The position numbers were made by a program, and so were the translations under genes. The notes beneath the pieces were generated by a model. It was not told the DNA's origin and did not search any database. It saw only the letters and a program-made list of their open reading frames with translations. 41,076 bases of DNA from Hyphomicrobiales bacterium (GTDB lineage: Bacteria; Pseudomonadota; Alphaproteobacteria; Rhizobiales; Beijerinckiaceae): contig JAFAHO010000150.1 in NCBI GenBank assembly GCA_019237205.1, positions 1 through 41,076 of the forward strand, written 5' to 3'. Below are positions 8,967 through 18,591 of the stretch, in pieces (position 1 is the first letter of the stretch; every line of letters starts with the position of its first letter).

Positions 8967-10049
8967 ATGAGCGACGCACAGGTCATTCAACTTTCGAGCC
9001 GCATCGGCTCGCCGTTCGCCGCCCAGCTTGTCGAAGCGATGCCAGAACCGGCGATCATTGTCGGGTCGGATGGGCGCGCGGCGGTCGCGAACAAGCCGGC
9101 GTTCAGTCTTCTTCCCGGACTCAAGACGGGCGAGCCTTTCGTTCTCGCCCTGCGCGCGCCGGACGTGGTCGACGCCTGGCGCCGCGTGATGGCGACCGGC
9201 GAAGCGGAAACCGTGCATTGGAGCGAGCGTGTCCCGGTCGAGCGGCTGTTCGACGTCCGCGTCGCGCCGCTTGCGACGGCGGAGGGGGATGTCGTAGCGG
9301 CGCTGCTCACCCTACGCGACCTGACGGAGTTGCGTCAGGTGGAGCGGATGCGCGTTGACTTCATCGCCAACGCGAGCCACGAGTTGCGCACTCCGCTCGC
9401 GTCCCTGCTGGGGTTCATTGAGACGCTGCAAGGATCCGCCCGCGACGACACGAAAGCGCGCGATCGTTTCCTCGAGATCATGCGGGAGCAGGGCCGGCGG
9501 ATGGCCCGGCTGATCGAGGATCTCCTTTCGCTCTCGCGCATCGAGCAGAAGCAGCATGTGCGGCCCGAGACCGTGGTCGATCTCGCGCAGACAGTGCGCA
9601 CGGTGGTCGATTCGCTCTCCCCGATGGCGTCGGAATTCGGCGTCGAAATCCGCCTCAGCGCGGCCCAGCCCGTGCTCGTGATCGGCGACCGGGATGAACT
9701 CGTCCGCGTTGCTGAGAACCTGATCGAAAACGCCATCAAATATGGCGTGCGGCCAGAGTCCGAAAACGTCGGTCTCGTCGAGGTCGCCGTCGCGACCACG
9801 GACAAGGATGCGACGCTCGGTGTGCGCGACTACGGCTACGGCATTGCGCCGGAGCACTTGCCGCGCCTGACGGAGCGTTTCTATCGGGTCGACGCCGGCC
9901 AGAGCAGAGCCAAGAACGGGACGGGGCTTGGCCTCGCGATCGTCAAACACATCCTGACCCGGCACCGGGGGAAACTGACGATCACGAGCCGCATCAACCA
10001 CGGCTCGCATTTTGTCGCAAGCGTGCCTCTTTATGCACGAAAGCAATAG
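8967..10049 (+). CDS. PhoR-like sensor histidine kinase
   Basis: H-box FIANASHELRTPLASLLGFIETLQG, N-box NLIENAIKYG, G2 box GTGLGLAIVKHIL; PAS-like N-terminus. Confidence 0.92.
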   Translation: MSDAQVIQLSSRIGSPFAAQLVEAMPEPAIIVGSDGRAAVANKPAFSLLPGLKTGEPFVLALRAPDVVDAWRRVMATGEAETVHWSERVPVERLFDVRVAPLATAEGDVVAALLTLRDLTELRQVERMRVDFIANASHELRTPLASLLGFIETLQGSARDDTKARDRFLEIMREQGRRMARLIEDLLSLSRIEQKQHVRPETVVDLAQTVRTVVDSLSPMASEFGVEIRLSAAQPVLVIGDRDELVRVAENLIENAIKYGVRPESENVGLVEVAVATTDKDATLGVRDYGYGIAPEHLPRLTERFYRVDAGQSRAKNGTGLGLAIVKHILTRHRGKLTITSRINHGSHFVASVPLYARKQ

Positions 10050-10192
10050 CGATCGTGACTGGACGATGCTCGAGGATCGTCAACAAGACGATGACCTGAG
10101 CACGGTTCGAGCGAAAGCCTTTGCTCGCGGCGCAAAGCCATCGGCCGGCGGGAAAGGTCAGCGGCGCGCCTCCGCTCCGAAAGCTCAGTTCC

Positions 10193-10210
10193 CTAGCCCG
10201 ATTGGGCTAG
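10193..10210. terminator. Perfect 7-bp inverted repeat, possible bidirectional terminator between the histidine kinase gene and gcrA
   Basis: CTAGCCC-GATT-GGGCTAG; includes the gcrA stop codon (10207-10209). No T-run, so only a weak terminator call. Confidence 0.35.
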
Positions 10211-10746
10211 CGCAACGCCAGCCGACGCTCGCGATCGCGCTCTCGCCGACGCTCCTGGGCGGGCTGATAGGCCAGGCCGCTGTGATGGGCGCAATAGGGG
10301 CCGGACGAAACGGGAGAGCCGCAGTAGCGAAAGTCAGGGCTCGTCGGGTCGCCGAGCGGCCATCGGCACATCGCCTCTTTCAACTCCACGATGGTGACCC
10401 TCAGCGACATCGGCAGCACGACGCTTTCAAACGGTTCGGGCTCCGTTGCGGTCAGCGGCAGCGGGTTGATCGCCAAGGCGGTCGCGCCTCGCACGATGCG
10501 GGGCGCGACCGACGGCGCGCGCGGGGAGGAGACGCGGCGCTGTCCGTGCTGCGGTGGCGATTGACGGGGACGCGAAACGCCCGAGCTCGGCGATTTCGCG
10601 CGACCGGCGAGACCCAGCCGGTGAACCTTTCCGATGATCGCGTTGCGTGTCAGCCCATTGCCAAGGAGGCTCGCGATCTGGCTCGCGCTCTTGCCTTCCA
10701 GCCAATGCTGTTTGAGCTGCTCGACTCTTTCATCCGTCCACGACAT
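10207..10746 (-). CDS. gcrA: GcrA family cell cycle regulator
   Basis: MSWTDERVEQLKQHWLEGKSASQIASLLGNGLTRNAIIGKVHRLGL is the GcrA N-terminal DNA-binding domain; conserved C-terminus MCRWPLGDPTSPDFRYCG. Confidence 0.95.
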   Translation of the reverse strand: MSWTDERVEQLKQHWLEGKSASQIASLLGNGLTRNAIIGKVHRLGLAGRAKSPSSGVSRPRQSPPQHGQRRVSSPRAPSVAPRIVRGATALAINPLPLTATEPEPFESVVLPMSLRVTIVELKEAMCRWPLGDPTSPDFRYCGSPVSSGPYCAHHSGLAYQPAQERRRERDRERRLALR

Positions 10747-11090
10747 CGTCGCCTCGTACGTCAATTCCTTGCCCAAGAACATGAAGCCCTACGCAGAATC
10801 CGGCTCCTGCGCCGAACGGCGGGACGCCGTCGGCCGAAACGCGGACCAGCACTCTCTCTGAAGCCGTCGCCACGACATCTCGTGGCTCAATGGGGAAAAA
10901 GTACACTAGTCGTTGAATCGCGCGCAAGAGTCTCAACGAGCGCCAGACCCTGCTTTTCAACAGGTCTTCGCGTTATCGCCTTCCCTGCGACCGCAGCCGC
11001 AGCCCGATTGAATGAGTCGCATCAAGGTTTTAGCAGGGTGGCAGGCCGGCCATTGGGGGGCGAAATTTTTTTGGGCTCTCCATTCGTCAT

Positions 11091-11120
11091 TTGACGGAAT
11101 ATGGGGGTTTCCGGTATGTT
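11091..11120 (+). promoter_or_regulatory. Sigma70-like promoter for argD (TTGACG-N18-TATGTT)
   Basis: TTGACG at 11091-11096 and TATGTT at 11115-11120, spacing 18, upstream of argD. Confidence 0.45.
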
Positions 11121-11136
11121 TGCGAGCCATTCGGCG

Positions 11137-11167
11137 GCCGCCCCAGCGGGGCGGCGTTTTTATTTTG
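11137..11167 (+). terminator. Rho-independent terminator-like hairpin in the argD leader
   Basis: GCCGCCCC-AGC-GGGGCGGC (11137-11155) followed by GTTTTTATTTT; no upstream plus-strand gene to terminate. Confidence 0.6.
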
Positions 11168-11214
11168 CGCTTGGCGCCCGCCGCAATGAAGAGCCGGGAC
11201 AGGGAGTTGGACAG

Positions 11215-12438
11215 GTGAATTCCGCTCAAGCGACCTCAGCGCAAGCGACCTCAGCGATTGTGCCGACCTACGCCAGGGCCAATATCGCCTTCGAGCGCGG
11301 CGAAGGGTGCTGGCTCGTCTCGACGGCCGGCGAGCGGTACCTCGACTTTGGCGCTGGCATCGCAGTGACCTCGGTCGGCCACGCGCATCCGCATCTCGTC
11401 GAGACCCTCGTGAGCCAGGGTTCGAAGCTTTGGCACGTTTCGAACCTCTATCAGAACCCGGAGGGGGAGCGGTTTGCTCGCCGGCTCGCAGACGCGACAT
11501 TCGCCGATCTCGTGTTCTTCGCCAATTCCGGCGCGGAGGCGAACGAAGCCGCAATCAAGATGGCGCGGCGGCGCCAGTCGATCGGCGGCCATCCCGGGCG
11601 CTATCGCGTCTTGACCTTCGAAGGCGCCTTTCATGGCCGGACCCTCGCCACAATCGCGGCCGGCGGCCAGGCGAAATATCTGGACGGCTTCGGGCCGAAG
11701 GTCGATGGGTTCGATCAGATACCGCTGACCGACCTGGCCGCGGTGGAGGCCGCGATCGGGCCGGAAACCGCCGCGATCATGATCGAGCCGATTCAGGGCG
11801 AAGGCGGTGTCCGGGTGATCCCACGCGCTTTCCTCAGGGGACTGCGCGAGATCTGCGACAGGCATGGCCTCCTGTTGATTTTCGACGAGGTCCAGACCGG
11901 CGTCGGCCGCACCGGGCGCTTTTACGCCTACGAGCACTGCGGCGTTCATCCGGATATCCTGACCTCTGCTAAAGGGATCGGAGCGGGGTTTCCGATGTCC
12001 GCGTGCTTGGCGACCGCGGACGCGGCGCGGGGCCTCACAGTCGGCGTGCATGGCACGACGTTCGGGGGCAATCCGCTCGCGATGGCGATCGGCAACGCCA
12101 CGCTCGACGTCATTCTGGCGCCCGGCTTCCTCGAGCGCGTCGCCAGGCTCGGCCTGGACCTGCGTCAGCGGCTCGCGGAGTTGAAGGATCGCCGCGGTTC
12201 GGTGATCGAGGAGGTTCGCGGCGAGGGCTTGATGGTCGGTCTCAAGCTCAAGGTTCCGCCGGCGAATTTCGCCGAAGCCGCGTTAGGCCGGAAGATTCTC
12301 GTCATCCCCGCAGGCGACAATGTCGTGCGGGTGATGCCGCCGCTTGTCGTCACCGACGAGGAAATCGCCGAGGGGGTGCGGCGGCTCGACGCCGCGTGCG
12401 CGGCCGTCGAAGAGCGCCTCCTGGTCGCAATCAACTGA
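11215..12438 (+). CDS. argD: Acetylornithine aminotransferase (class III aminotransferase)
   Basis: PLP-binding [37 protein letters not shown]; followed by argF. GTG start at 11215 preferred because the longer ORF begins upstream of a terminator-like hairpin. Confidence 0.92.
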   Translation: MNSAQATSAQATSAIVPTYARANIAFERGEGCWLVSTAGERYLDFGAGIAVTSVGHAHPHLVETLVSQGSKLWHVSNLYQNPEGERFARRLADATFADLVFFANSGAEANEAAIKMARRRQSIGGHPGRYRVLTFEGAFHGRTLATIAAGGQAKYLDGFGPKVDGFDQIPLTDLAAVEAAIGPETAAIMIEPIQGEGGVRVIPRAFLRGLREICDRHGLLLIFDEVQTGVGRTGRFYAYEHCGVHPDILTSAKGIGAGFPMSACLATADAARGLTVGVHGTTFGGNPLAMAIGNATLDVILAPGFLERVARLGLDLRQRLAELKDRRGSVIEEVRGEGLMVGLKLKVPPANFAEAALGRKILVIPAGDNVVRVMPPLVVTDEEIAEGVRRLDAACAAVEERLLVAIN

Positions 12439-12446
12439 TTGAACGC

Positions 12447-13388
12447 ATGAACGCGCCCGTTCAGGCCGCGCCGCGGCACTTTCTTGGACTCCTCGACCTG
12501 TCGAGCGCCGAACTCCGGCGGATCCTCGACTTGGCTGCGGCGATGAAGAAGGCGCGCGTCAAGGGCGCTCCCTCCGCCACGCGCCCGCTCGCCGGGAAGA
12601 CGCTGGCCATGATCTTCGACCGGCCGTCGACCCGCACCCGCGTGTCGTTCGACATTGGCATGCGCGAACTCGGGGGCGAGACGATCATGCTGACCGGCGC
12701 CGAAATGCAGCTTGGCCGCGGAGAGACCATCGCCGACACCGCACGCGTTCTTTCGCGCTACGTCGAGGCGATCGTCATTCGCATCCTAAGCCAGGCCGAT
12801 CTGCTCGAGCTCGCGGCCAACGCGACGGTCCCGGTGATCAACGGGCTCACGAAGCAGTCGCATCCGTGCCAGGTGCTGGCCGATCTGCTGACGTTCGAGG
12901 AAAAGCGCGGCCCGATCCGCGGCCGCAAGATCGCCTGGTCGGGCGACTGTAACAACGTGCTGTCGTCCTGGGTCGACGCCTCGGCGCGGTTCGGGTTCAC
13001 CCTCGACATCGCCTGCCCGCGCGAGTTGCAGCCGACGAAGCAGCGGCTCGCCCCCGCCTTGGCCGCCGGGGCGAAAATCATTCTGCGCGAGGACCCCGAG
13101 GAGTCTGTCAAGGACGCCGCGGCGGTCATTTCCGACTGCTGGGTGTCGATGGGCGACGAGGATGAGGGCCGGCGCCAGAACCTGCTCGCCCCCTACCAGG
13201 TCAACGGCCGGTTGATGAGCCGCGCCGCGCCGGACGCCATCTTCATGCACTGCCTGCCCGCGCACCGCGGCGAGGAGGTGACCGACGAGGTGATCGACGG
13301 GCCGCAGTCGGCCGTATTCGACGAGGCTGAGAACCGGCTGCACGCGCAGAAGGGCGTGCTGGCCTGGGTCTTCGGAGTCCAGCCGTGA
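12447..13388 (+). CDS. argF: Ornithine carbamoyltransferase
   Basis: [44 protein letters not shown] motifs. Confidence 0.96.
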   Translation: MNAPVQAAPRHFLGLLDLSSAELRRILDLAAAMKKARVKGAPSATRPLAGKTLAMIFDRPSTRTRVSFDIGMRELGGETIMLTGAEMQLGRGETIADTARVLSRYVEAIVIRILSQADLLELAANATVPVINGLTKQSHPCQVLADLLTFEEKRGPIRGRKIAWSGDCNNVLSSWVDASARFGFTLDIACPRELQPTKQRLAPALAAGAKIILREDPEESVKDAAAVISDCWVSMGDEDEGRRQNLLAPYQVNGRLMSRAAPDAIFMHCLPAHRGEEVTDEVIDGPQSAVFDEAENRLHAQKGVLAWVFGVQP

Positions 13389-14341
13389 CCGCCGCTACTG
13401 AGCGCGCCGCGTCCGCCGCGGTCGTGGATGACATTGTTCTGCCCTTCGCCGTCGAGTCGCTCAGCACGCGCGGGCGCCTCGTGCGGCTCGGACCTGCGAT
13501 CGATCGCCTCCTCAGCCGCCACGACTATCCGGAAGCGGTGTCGAAGCTCGTGGCGGAGGCGGTCGCGCTCGCCGCGCTGCTCGGTTCGACCTTGAAGCTC
13601 GAAGGCCGCTTCCAGCTGCAGACGAAGAGCGAAGGCCCGGTCAACATGCTGCTTGTCGATTTCGACGCGCCGTCGAATGTGCGCGCTCTTGCGCGGTTCG
13701 ATAAGGCGCGAACGGCCCGCGCGGCGCCGGGGGAGGATCTGCTCGGGCGCGGGCACATGGCGTTCACGATCGATCCAGGCGGCGAGATGACCCGCTATCA
13801 GGGCGTCATCGCGCTCGACGGGCAGGGCCTCGAGAGCGCCGCTCACCACTATTTCGAACGGTCGGAGCAGATCCCGACCCTGGTGCGCCTGGCGGTCGGA
13901 GAGACAGTGTCGCAGGGAGGACGCGCCTGGCGCGCCGGCGGCCTGATCGTTCAGTATTTGCCGGAATCGCCGCGCCGGCGCGCCGATTTCCATCCGGGCG
14001 ACGCGCCCGAAGGAACCGAGCCGCACCGGGTCGAAGAGGACGACGCCTGGACCGAAGCCGAGGCGCGCGCGGCGACGACCGAGGCGCATGAGCTCATCGA
14101 TCCCACCCTCTCGGGCGAGCGCTTGCTGTTTCGCCTCTTCAACGAGCGAGGCGTGCGCGTCTTCAAGCCGACGCCTCTGGCGGCGGTCTGCCGCTGCTCG
14201 GCCGAAGGCGTTGATGCGATGCTGCGCAGCTTCCCGCCGGAGGAGGTCAAGGATATGGTCGGCGACGACGGCATGATCGGCGTCACCTGCGAATTCTGCT
14301 CGACCAAGCGGGTCTTCAATCCAGCTGACTACGGCGTCTGA
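13385..14341 (+). CDS. hslO: Hsp33 redox-regulated chaperone
   Basis: C-terminal zinc motif CRCS...[13 protein letters not shown] start overlaps the argF stop by 4 nt. Confidence 0.93.
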   Translation: MTAATERAASAAVVDDIVLPFAVESLSTRGRLVRLGPAIDRLLSRHDYPEAVSKLVAEAVALAALLGSTLKLEGRFQLQTKSEGPVNMLLVDFDAPSNVRALARFDKARTARAAPGEDLLGRGHMAFTIDPGGEMTRYQGVIALDGQGLESAAHHYFERSEQIPTLVRLAVGETVSQGGRAWRAGGLIVQYLPESPRRRADFHPGDAPEGTEPHRVEEDDAWTEAEARAATTEAHELIDPTLSGERLLFRLFNERGVRVFKPTPLAAVCRCSAEGVDAMLRSFPPEEVKDMVGDDGMIGVTCEFCSTKRVFNPADYGV

Positions 14342-14361
14342 GGCGGAGGTCCTTAAGCCTC

Positions 14362-15282
14362 ATGGAGCGCCGCGCATTCCAGGCGAGGCTCGAGGGGACC
14401 GCTGCGGCGGTCGAACGCGAGCTCGAGAACCTGCTCGCTGTCGAAGCTCAGCCGGGTGAGGCCGCGCGTCCGAGGCGCCTGATCGAAGCCATGCGCTATG
14501 CGACGCTCAAGGGCGGAAAGCGGCTGAGGCCCTTTCTTGTCGTCGAGACGGGCCGCGCCCTGGGGCGCTCGGATGGTGGGCCGAGGCGCGTCGGGGCCGC
14601 GATCGAATGCGTGCACGCCTATTCGCTGATCCACGACGATCTGCCGGCTATGGACGACGACGATCTGAGGCGGGGACGGCCGACCGCCCACCGCGCCTTC
14701 GACGAAGCGACGGCGATTCTGGCGGGCGACGCGTTGCAGGCCCTGGCCTTCGAGATCCTTGCCGACCCCAGGACCGACTCGAGCGCCGAGATCCGCGCGG
14801 CCCTCTCGTTGGGGCTGGCGCGCGCCGCGGGCCTCGCGGGCATGGTCGGCGGCCAGATGTTCGATATCGAGGCGGAAACCGCGGCCGCGCCGTTCCGGCT
14901 TGAGGAAATCGCCCGTCTGCAGGCGATGAAGACGGGCGCTCTCCTGCGGTTCAGCGTGGAAGCCGGCTCGCGGCTCGCGGGCGCCGGGCCCAAGGTGAGC
15001 GATGCGCTCGGCGCTTACGGCAGCGCGGTCGGGGCGGCGTTTCAGATCGCCGATGATCTTCTCGACGCCGAGGGCGACACCGCGACCTTGGGAAAGCGCG
15101 CCGGCAAGGATGCCGGGAGGCGCAAGGCGACGCTGGTCGCTGCGCTGGGGGTCGAAGGCGCGCGCCGGGAGCTTAAGCGCCTCGTCGACAAAGCGCGGGC
15201 CGCGGTCGACGCCGCGGGCCTCGGGGCCTCGGGCGACGGACTGCGCGCGGCGGCCGAATTCGTCGCTAAGCGAAAGAGCTGA
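14362..15282 (+). CDS. ispA: Polyprenyl (farnesyl/geranyl-type) diphosphate synthase
   Basis: First Asp-rich motif HDDLPAMDDDDLRRG, second motif QIADDLLDAEGD, GGKRLRP. Confidence 0.9.
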   Translation: MERRAFQARLEGTAAAVERELENLLAVEAQPGEAARPRRLIEAMRYATLKGGKRLRPFLVVETGRALGRSDGGPRRVGAAIECVHAYSLIHDDLPAMDDDDLRRGRPTAHRAFDEATAILAGDALQALAFEILADPRTDSSAEIRAALSLGLARAAGLAGMVGGQMFDIEAETAAAPFRLEEIARLQAMKTGALLRFSVEAGSRLAGAGPKVSDALGAYGSAVGAAFQIADDLLDAEGDTATLGKRAGKDAGRRKATLVAALGVEGARRELKRLVDKARAAVDAAGLGASGDGLRAAAEFVAKRKS

Positions 15283-15326
15283 GACGCCAGAAGCACGTTG
15301 TCGGCGTCCATGCTAAGTCGGTCCTG

Positions 15327-17360
15327 ATGCTCCCCCGGCTTGTCCGCTCTCCCGCTGGCGTCGTCCTCATGGCGCTCGCGGTCATTCTCCTTCTCGACCT
15401 CGGCCGCTCGATCCTGGTGCGAACGGCGATGACCGAACCGGTGGCGATCTGGAAACCGGACCCCTCGGTCTACGCCGATACGCCCTGGCCGCCGTCGGCC
15501 GGCGCGCCCGCCGGCGCCGCGACGGGCGTGACGCTCTATTTCGAACATTGTGCGATCTGTCATGGGCCGGACGGGCGCGGCAACGGATCGGCTGCGCCGT
15601 CGATGATCCCGCGCCCGCGCGACTTCACTCAAGGGCAGTTCAAGTACAAGTCGACGCCCGCCGGCGAGCCGCCCAGCGACGACGATCTCTACGCGGTCAT
15701 CGCCGACGGGCTCTCCGCGAGCGCGATGCCCGCCGGGCGCGACCTTTTGACGCCCGACGAAATCCGCGCGCTGATCGGCGTCGTCAGGTCGATGTCCCCG
15801 CCGTCGGACGCGCCCTCGGCGCCGGTCGAGATCGCGCCCCGCGTCGAGCCGACGGCCGACAGCATCGCGCGCGGCCGGAAGCTTTACGGCGAGGCGGGAT
15901 GCTCAGTCTGCCATGGCGAGACCTTGCACGGCGGCGCCGTACTCGCGGATGCCAAAGGCTATCCGGTCGTATCGCGCGACTTGACGGCGCCATGGACCTT
16001 CCGCGGCGGCTCGGCGCCCGATCGCATCTGGCTTCGCCTGACCACCGGTCTCGCGCCGGGGCCGATGCCCGCTTACGCGGAAACGTTCGACGGAGGTCAG
16101 CGCTGGGACATTGTGAATTATATACTGGCCAACCAGCGCATCGCGCCGTGGGCGCCTGGCGGCGTCCTGCAAGGGCCCGGCGAGAACGCCGATCTCGCTG
16201 AGCGCGGCCGCTATCTCGTGCACGCCGAAATGTGCGGCCTCTGCCATACGGAAATCGATTCGGACGGCGTCTATCGCGACGACCGTTATCTGGCCGGCGG
16301 CATGCGCGTCGGCGCGCTTCCGCAAGGCGTGTTCGTCAGCCGAAATCTCACTTCCGATCCCGAGACAGGCCTCGGCCGCGCGAGCGTCGCCGAGATTGCC
16401 GACGCCATCCGAAACGGCCGGAGGCTCGATGGACGCACGCTCAATTTCTGGGGCATGCCGTGGATGCTCCTGCACCGTCTGAGCGGCGAGGACGCCGCGG
16501 CGATCGCAACCCATCTCAAGACGCTGCCGGCGGCGAACAATGCGATTCCCCTGCCGTTGCAAGCAGGCTTCATCGAGACGATCGCGCTGAAGCTCACCGG
16601 CGGCGCCTTGCCGATCGCGCCGCCGCCAGTCCTGACCTATAGCGCCGGGAGCTACGCCAACCAGCCGAGCCCCTCGCCCGACCGGATTCAGGAATGGCTC
16701 ATCGCCGGCCAATGGGTTGCGGCGCTCGTCGCGCTGGCCGCCATCATGCGGCTGCCGTCATCGGGTCGCGGCTGGCTCGTCGCTGTTTTCGCCATCGTGG
16801 CGGCCTGCCTTTTCCTGGCGATCGGCTGGTTCGTGTACGAGACGCCGGCGATCGGCGTCCTGCCGCCCGACCAGGTCGCCGCCGGCGCGACGGGCTCGAT
16901 TCCGACGCCCGACGTCGCTGGGCTGCCGCCGGAACAGGCTGCTATGGCGAGGCGCGGCCAATACCTGTTCACCGTCGCCTCCTGCGCCCTCTGCCACTCG
17001 AACGACGGATCCGGCGGCCTCAAAGTCGTTGGCGGGGTCGGCGGCGACGTCGGTACGATCTTCACCCCGAACATTTCTTCCGACCCGGACGCCGGCCTCG
17101 GTCAATGGAGCGACGCGGAGATTGCGCGCGCGATCCGCAGCGGCGTCGCCCGCGACGGCCGGCCGCTCTATTGGCAGGGGATGCCTTGGGACCACTTTTC
17201 CAACTGGGACGAGGAGGACATTCGCTCCATCGTCGCCTATCTGCGCCTCATGCCGCCGGTCGCCGAAAAGGCGCCGGCCAACCGCCCGCCCGCGGCCGAC
17301 GACTGCAAGGTCTACACGTTCTCGGTCCACAAGACGCGGGAGCCCGGCTGCAGGGGATAG
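15327..17360 (+). CDS. Membrane-anchored tetraheme cytochrome c (four CXXCH domains)
   Basis: CAICH (15549-15563), CSVCH (15900-15914), CGLCH (16233-16247), CALCH (16983-16997); N-terminal TM and two further TMs between heme domains 3 and 4. Confidence 0.92.
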   Translation: MLPRLVRSPAGVVLMALAVILLLDLGRSILVRTAMTEPVAIWKPDPSVYADTPWPPSAGAPAGAATGVTLYFEHCAICHGPDGRGNGSAAPSMIPRPRDFTQGQFKYKSTPAGEPPSDDDLYAVIADGLSASAMPAGRDLLTPDEIRALIGVVRSMSPPSDAPSAPVEIAPRVEPTADSIARGRKLYGEAGCSVCHGETLHGGAVLADAKGYPVVSRDLTAPWTFRGGSAPDRIWLRLTTGLAPGPMPAYAETFDGGQRWDIVNYILANQRIAPWAPGGVLQGPGENADLAERGRYLVHAEMCGLCHTEIDSDGVYRDDRYLAGGMRVGALPQGVFVSRNLTSDPETGLGRASVAEIADAIRNGRRLDGRTLNFWGMPWMLLHRLSGEDAAAIATHLKTLPAANNAIPLPLQAGFIETIALKLTGGALPIAPPPVLTYSAGSYANQPSPSPDRIQEWLIAGQWVAALVALAAIMRLPSSGRGWLVAVFAIVAACLFLAIGWFVYETPAIGVLPPDQVAAGATGSIPTPDVAGLPPEQAAMARRGQYLFTVASCALCHSNDGSGGLKVVGGVGGDVGTIFTPNISSDPDAGLGQWSDAEIARAIRSGVARDGRPLYWQGMPWDHFSNWDEEDIRSIVAYLRLMPPVAEKAPANRPPAADDCKVYTFSVHKTREPGCRG

Positions 17361-17367
17361 GTCGACA

Positions 17368-18051
17368 CTATCGCGCGGTCGCCCCGCCCTCGTCCTCGAT
17401 CCCGACCACATAGCCGAGGCCGCGCGCGGTCTTGATGATGTCGACGCCGAGCTTCTTGCGCAGGCGGCCGATGAACACCTCGATCGTATTCGAGTCGCGG
17501 TCGAAATCCTGCTCGTAGAGGTGCTCGACGATCTCGCTGCGGGAGATGATCCGTCCTGCGTGGTGCATCAGATAGGAGAGGAGCCGGTACTCGTGGCTGG
17601 TGAGCTTGACCGCCGCGCCGTCGACGGTGACGCGCCCGGCGCGGGCATCGAGCCGCACCGGGCCGACCGCAAGATCGCTGGTCGCGTGGCCGGCCGCCCG
17701 GCGCAGTAGCGCGCGCAGGCGCGCCAGCACCTCCTCCATGTGAAAGGGCTTGGCGACATAGTCGTCGGCGCCCGCGTCGATCCCCTGGACCTTTTCGCTC
17801 CAGCGGTCGCGCGCGGTCAGGATGAGGACCGGCGTCGTGCGGCCGGCTTTCCGCCACGCCTCGAGGATCGAGATCCCGTCGCGCTTGGGCAGGCCGAGGT
17901 CGAGCACGATCGCGTCATAGGGCTCTGTGTCGCCGCGGAACCACCCGTCTTCCCCGTCGAACGACCGGTCGACCGCGTAGCCGGCCGCTTCGAGCGCAGC
18001 GGATACCTGGCGGTTGAGATCGCGATCGTCTTCGACAACCAGCAGTCGCAT
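17368..18051 (-). CDS. OmpR-family two-component response regulator
   Basis: MRLLVVEDDRDLNRQVSAALEAAGYAVD, LDLGLPKRDG phospho-acceptor region, winged-helix C-terminus VFIGRLRKKLGVDIIKTARGLGYVVG. Confidence 0.94.
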   Translation of the reverse strand: MRLLVVEDDRDLNRQVSAALEAAGYAVDRSFDGEDGWFRGDTEPYDAIVLDLGLPKRDGISILEAWRKAGRTTPVLILTARDRWSEKVQGIDAGADDYVAKPFHMEEVLARLRALLRRAAGHATSDLAVGPVRLDARAGRVTVDGAAVKLTSHEYRLLSYLMHHAGRIISRSEIVEHLYEQDFDRDSNTIEVFIGRLRKKLGVDIIKTARGLGYVVGIEDEGGATAR

Positions 18052-18079
18052 TGGCGCCTTTCTCTTTGTCCTAGTCGAT

Positions 18080-18451
18080 TCAGTTCCTGACTGGCGGCTC
18101 ATGCGCCTCGTGCGGCGGGCGCGAGACCAACTTGCCGGTGTCGGCCTCCATCTCGACGTGCACAAGGCGCCCGTCGCGGTGGAGGAGCGTGATCTCATAG
18201 ATAAAATCGTCGCCGTTGTGGCAGAGCTTGGCGGACAGCGCCTCGGCCTTGCGCTGGGTGGCCGCAAATTTGAGCGCCGCGAACGGCTCGAGCAGCCGGT
18301 GCGCCTTGACCTCCTCGCGGGTCTCGGCCGCGTTGAGGCAAACCGGCTTCGGGGCGGCGGGGTGCAGTTCAGCTTCAGCGGCGTGGGCGGCGGCGGCCGT
18401 CATCGCGAGGCCCAGGACCGCGGCGCGACTGACGAAGGGGAGCGCGGCCAT
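18080..18451 (-). CDS. PepSY domain-containing exported protein
   Basis: Signal peptide MAALPFVSRAAVLGLAMTAAAAHAAEA and C-terminal YEITLLHRDGRLVHVEMEADTGKLVS. Confidence 0.8.
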   Translation of the reverse strand: MAALPFVSRAAVLGLAMTAAAAHAAEAELHPAAPKPVCLNAAETREEVKAHRLLEPFAALKFAATQRKAEALSAKLCHNGDDFIYEITLLHRDGRLVHVEMEADTGKLVSRPPHEAHEPPVRN

Positions 18452-18591
18452 GACGACGATCAATCCCTCTGCCCCAACTGCGCCCTGCATGTTCGCATAA
18501 CCGGCTGAATGCAATGTGAATGATGAAGGTTTGGCGCCTGCCGGCGCCGTCGCGATGCGCGCTGTCGATTGACTTCATGAGTTTTCAGCGC

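Noticed and set aside
10012-11094. 360-aa + strand ORF across gcrA and its promoter
   Set aside because: Antisense shadow of gcrA extending into intergenic DNA; no recognisable domain.
8967-18051. Pairing of the orphan PhoR-like kinase with the orphan OmpR-type regulator
   Set aside because: They are 7 kb apart with unrelated genes between, and PepSY-linked regulators usually have a different kinase type; only co-absence of partners supports it.
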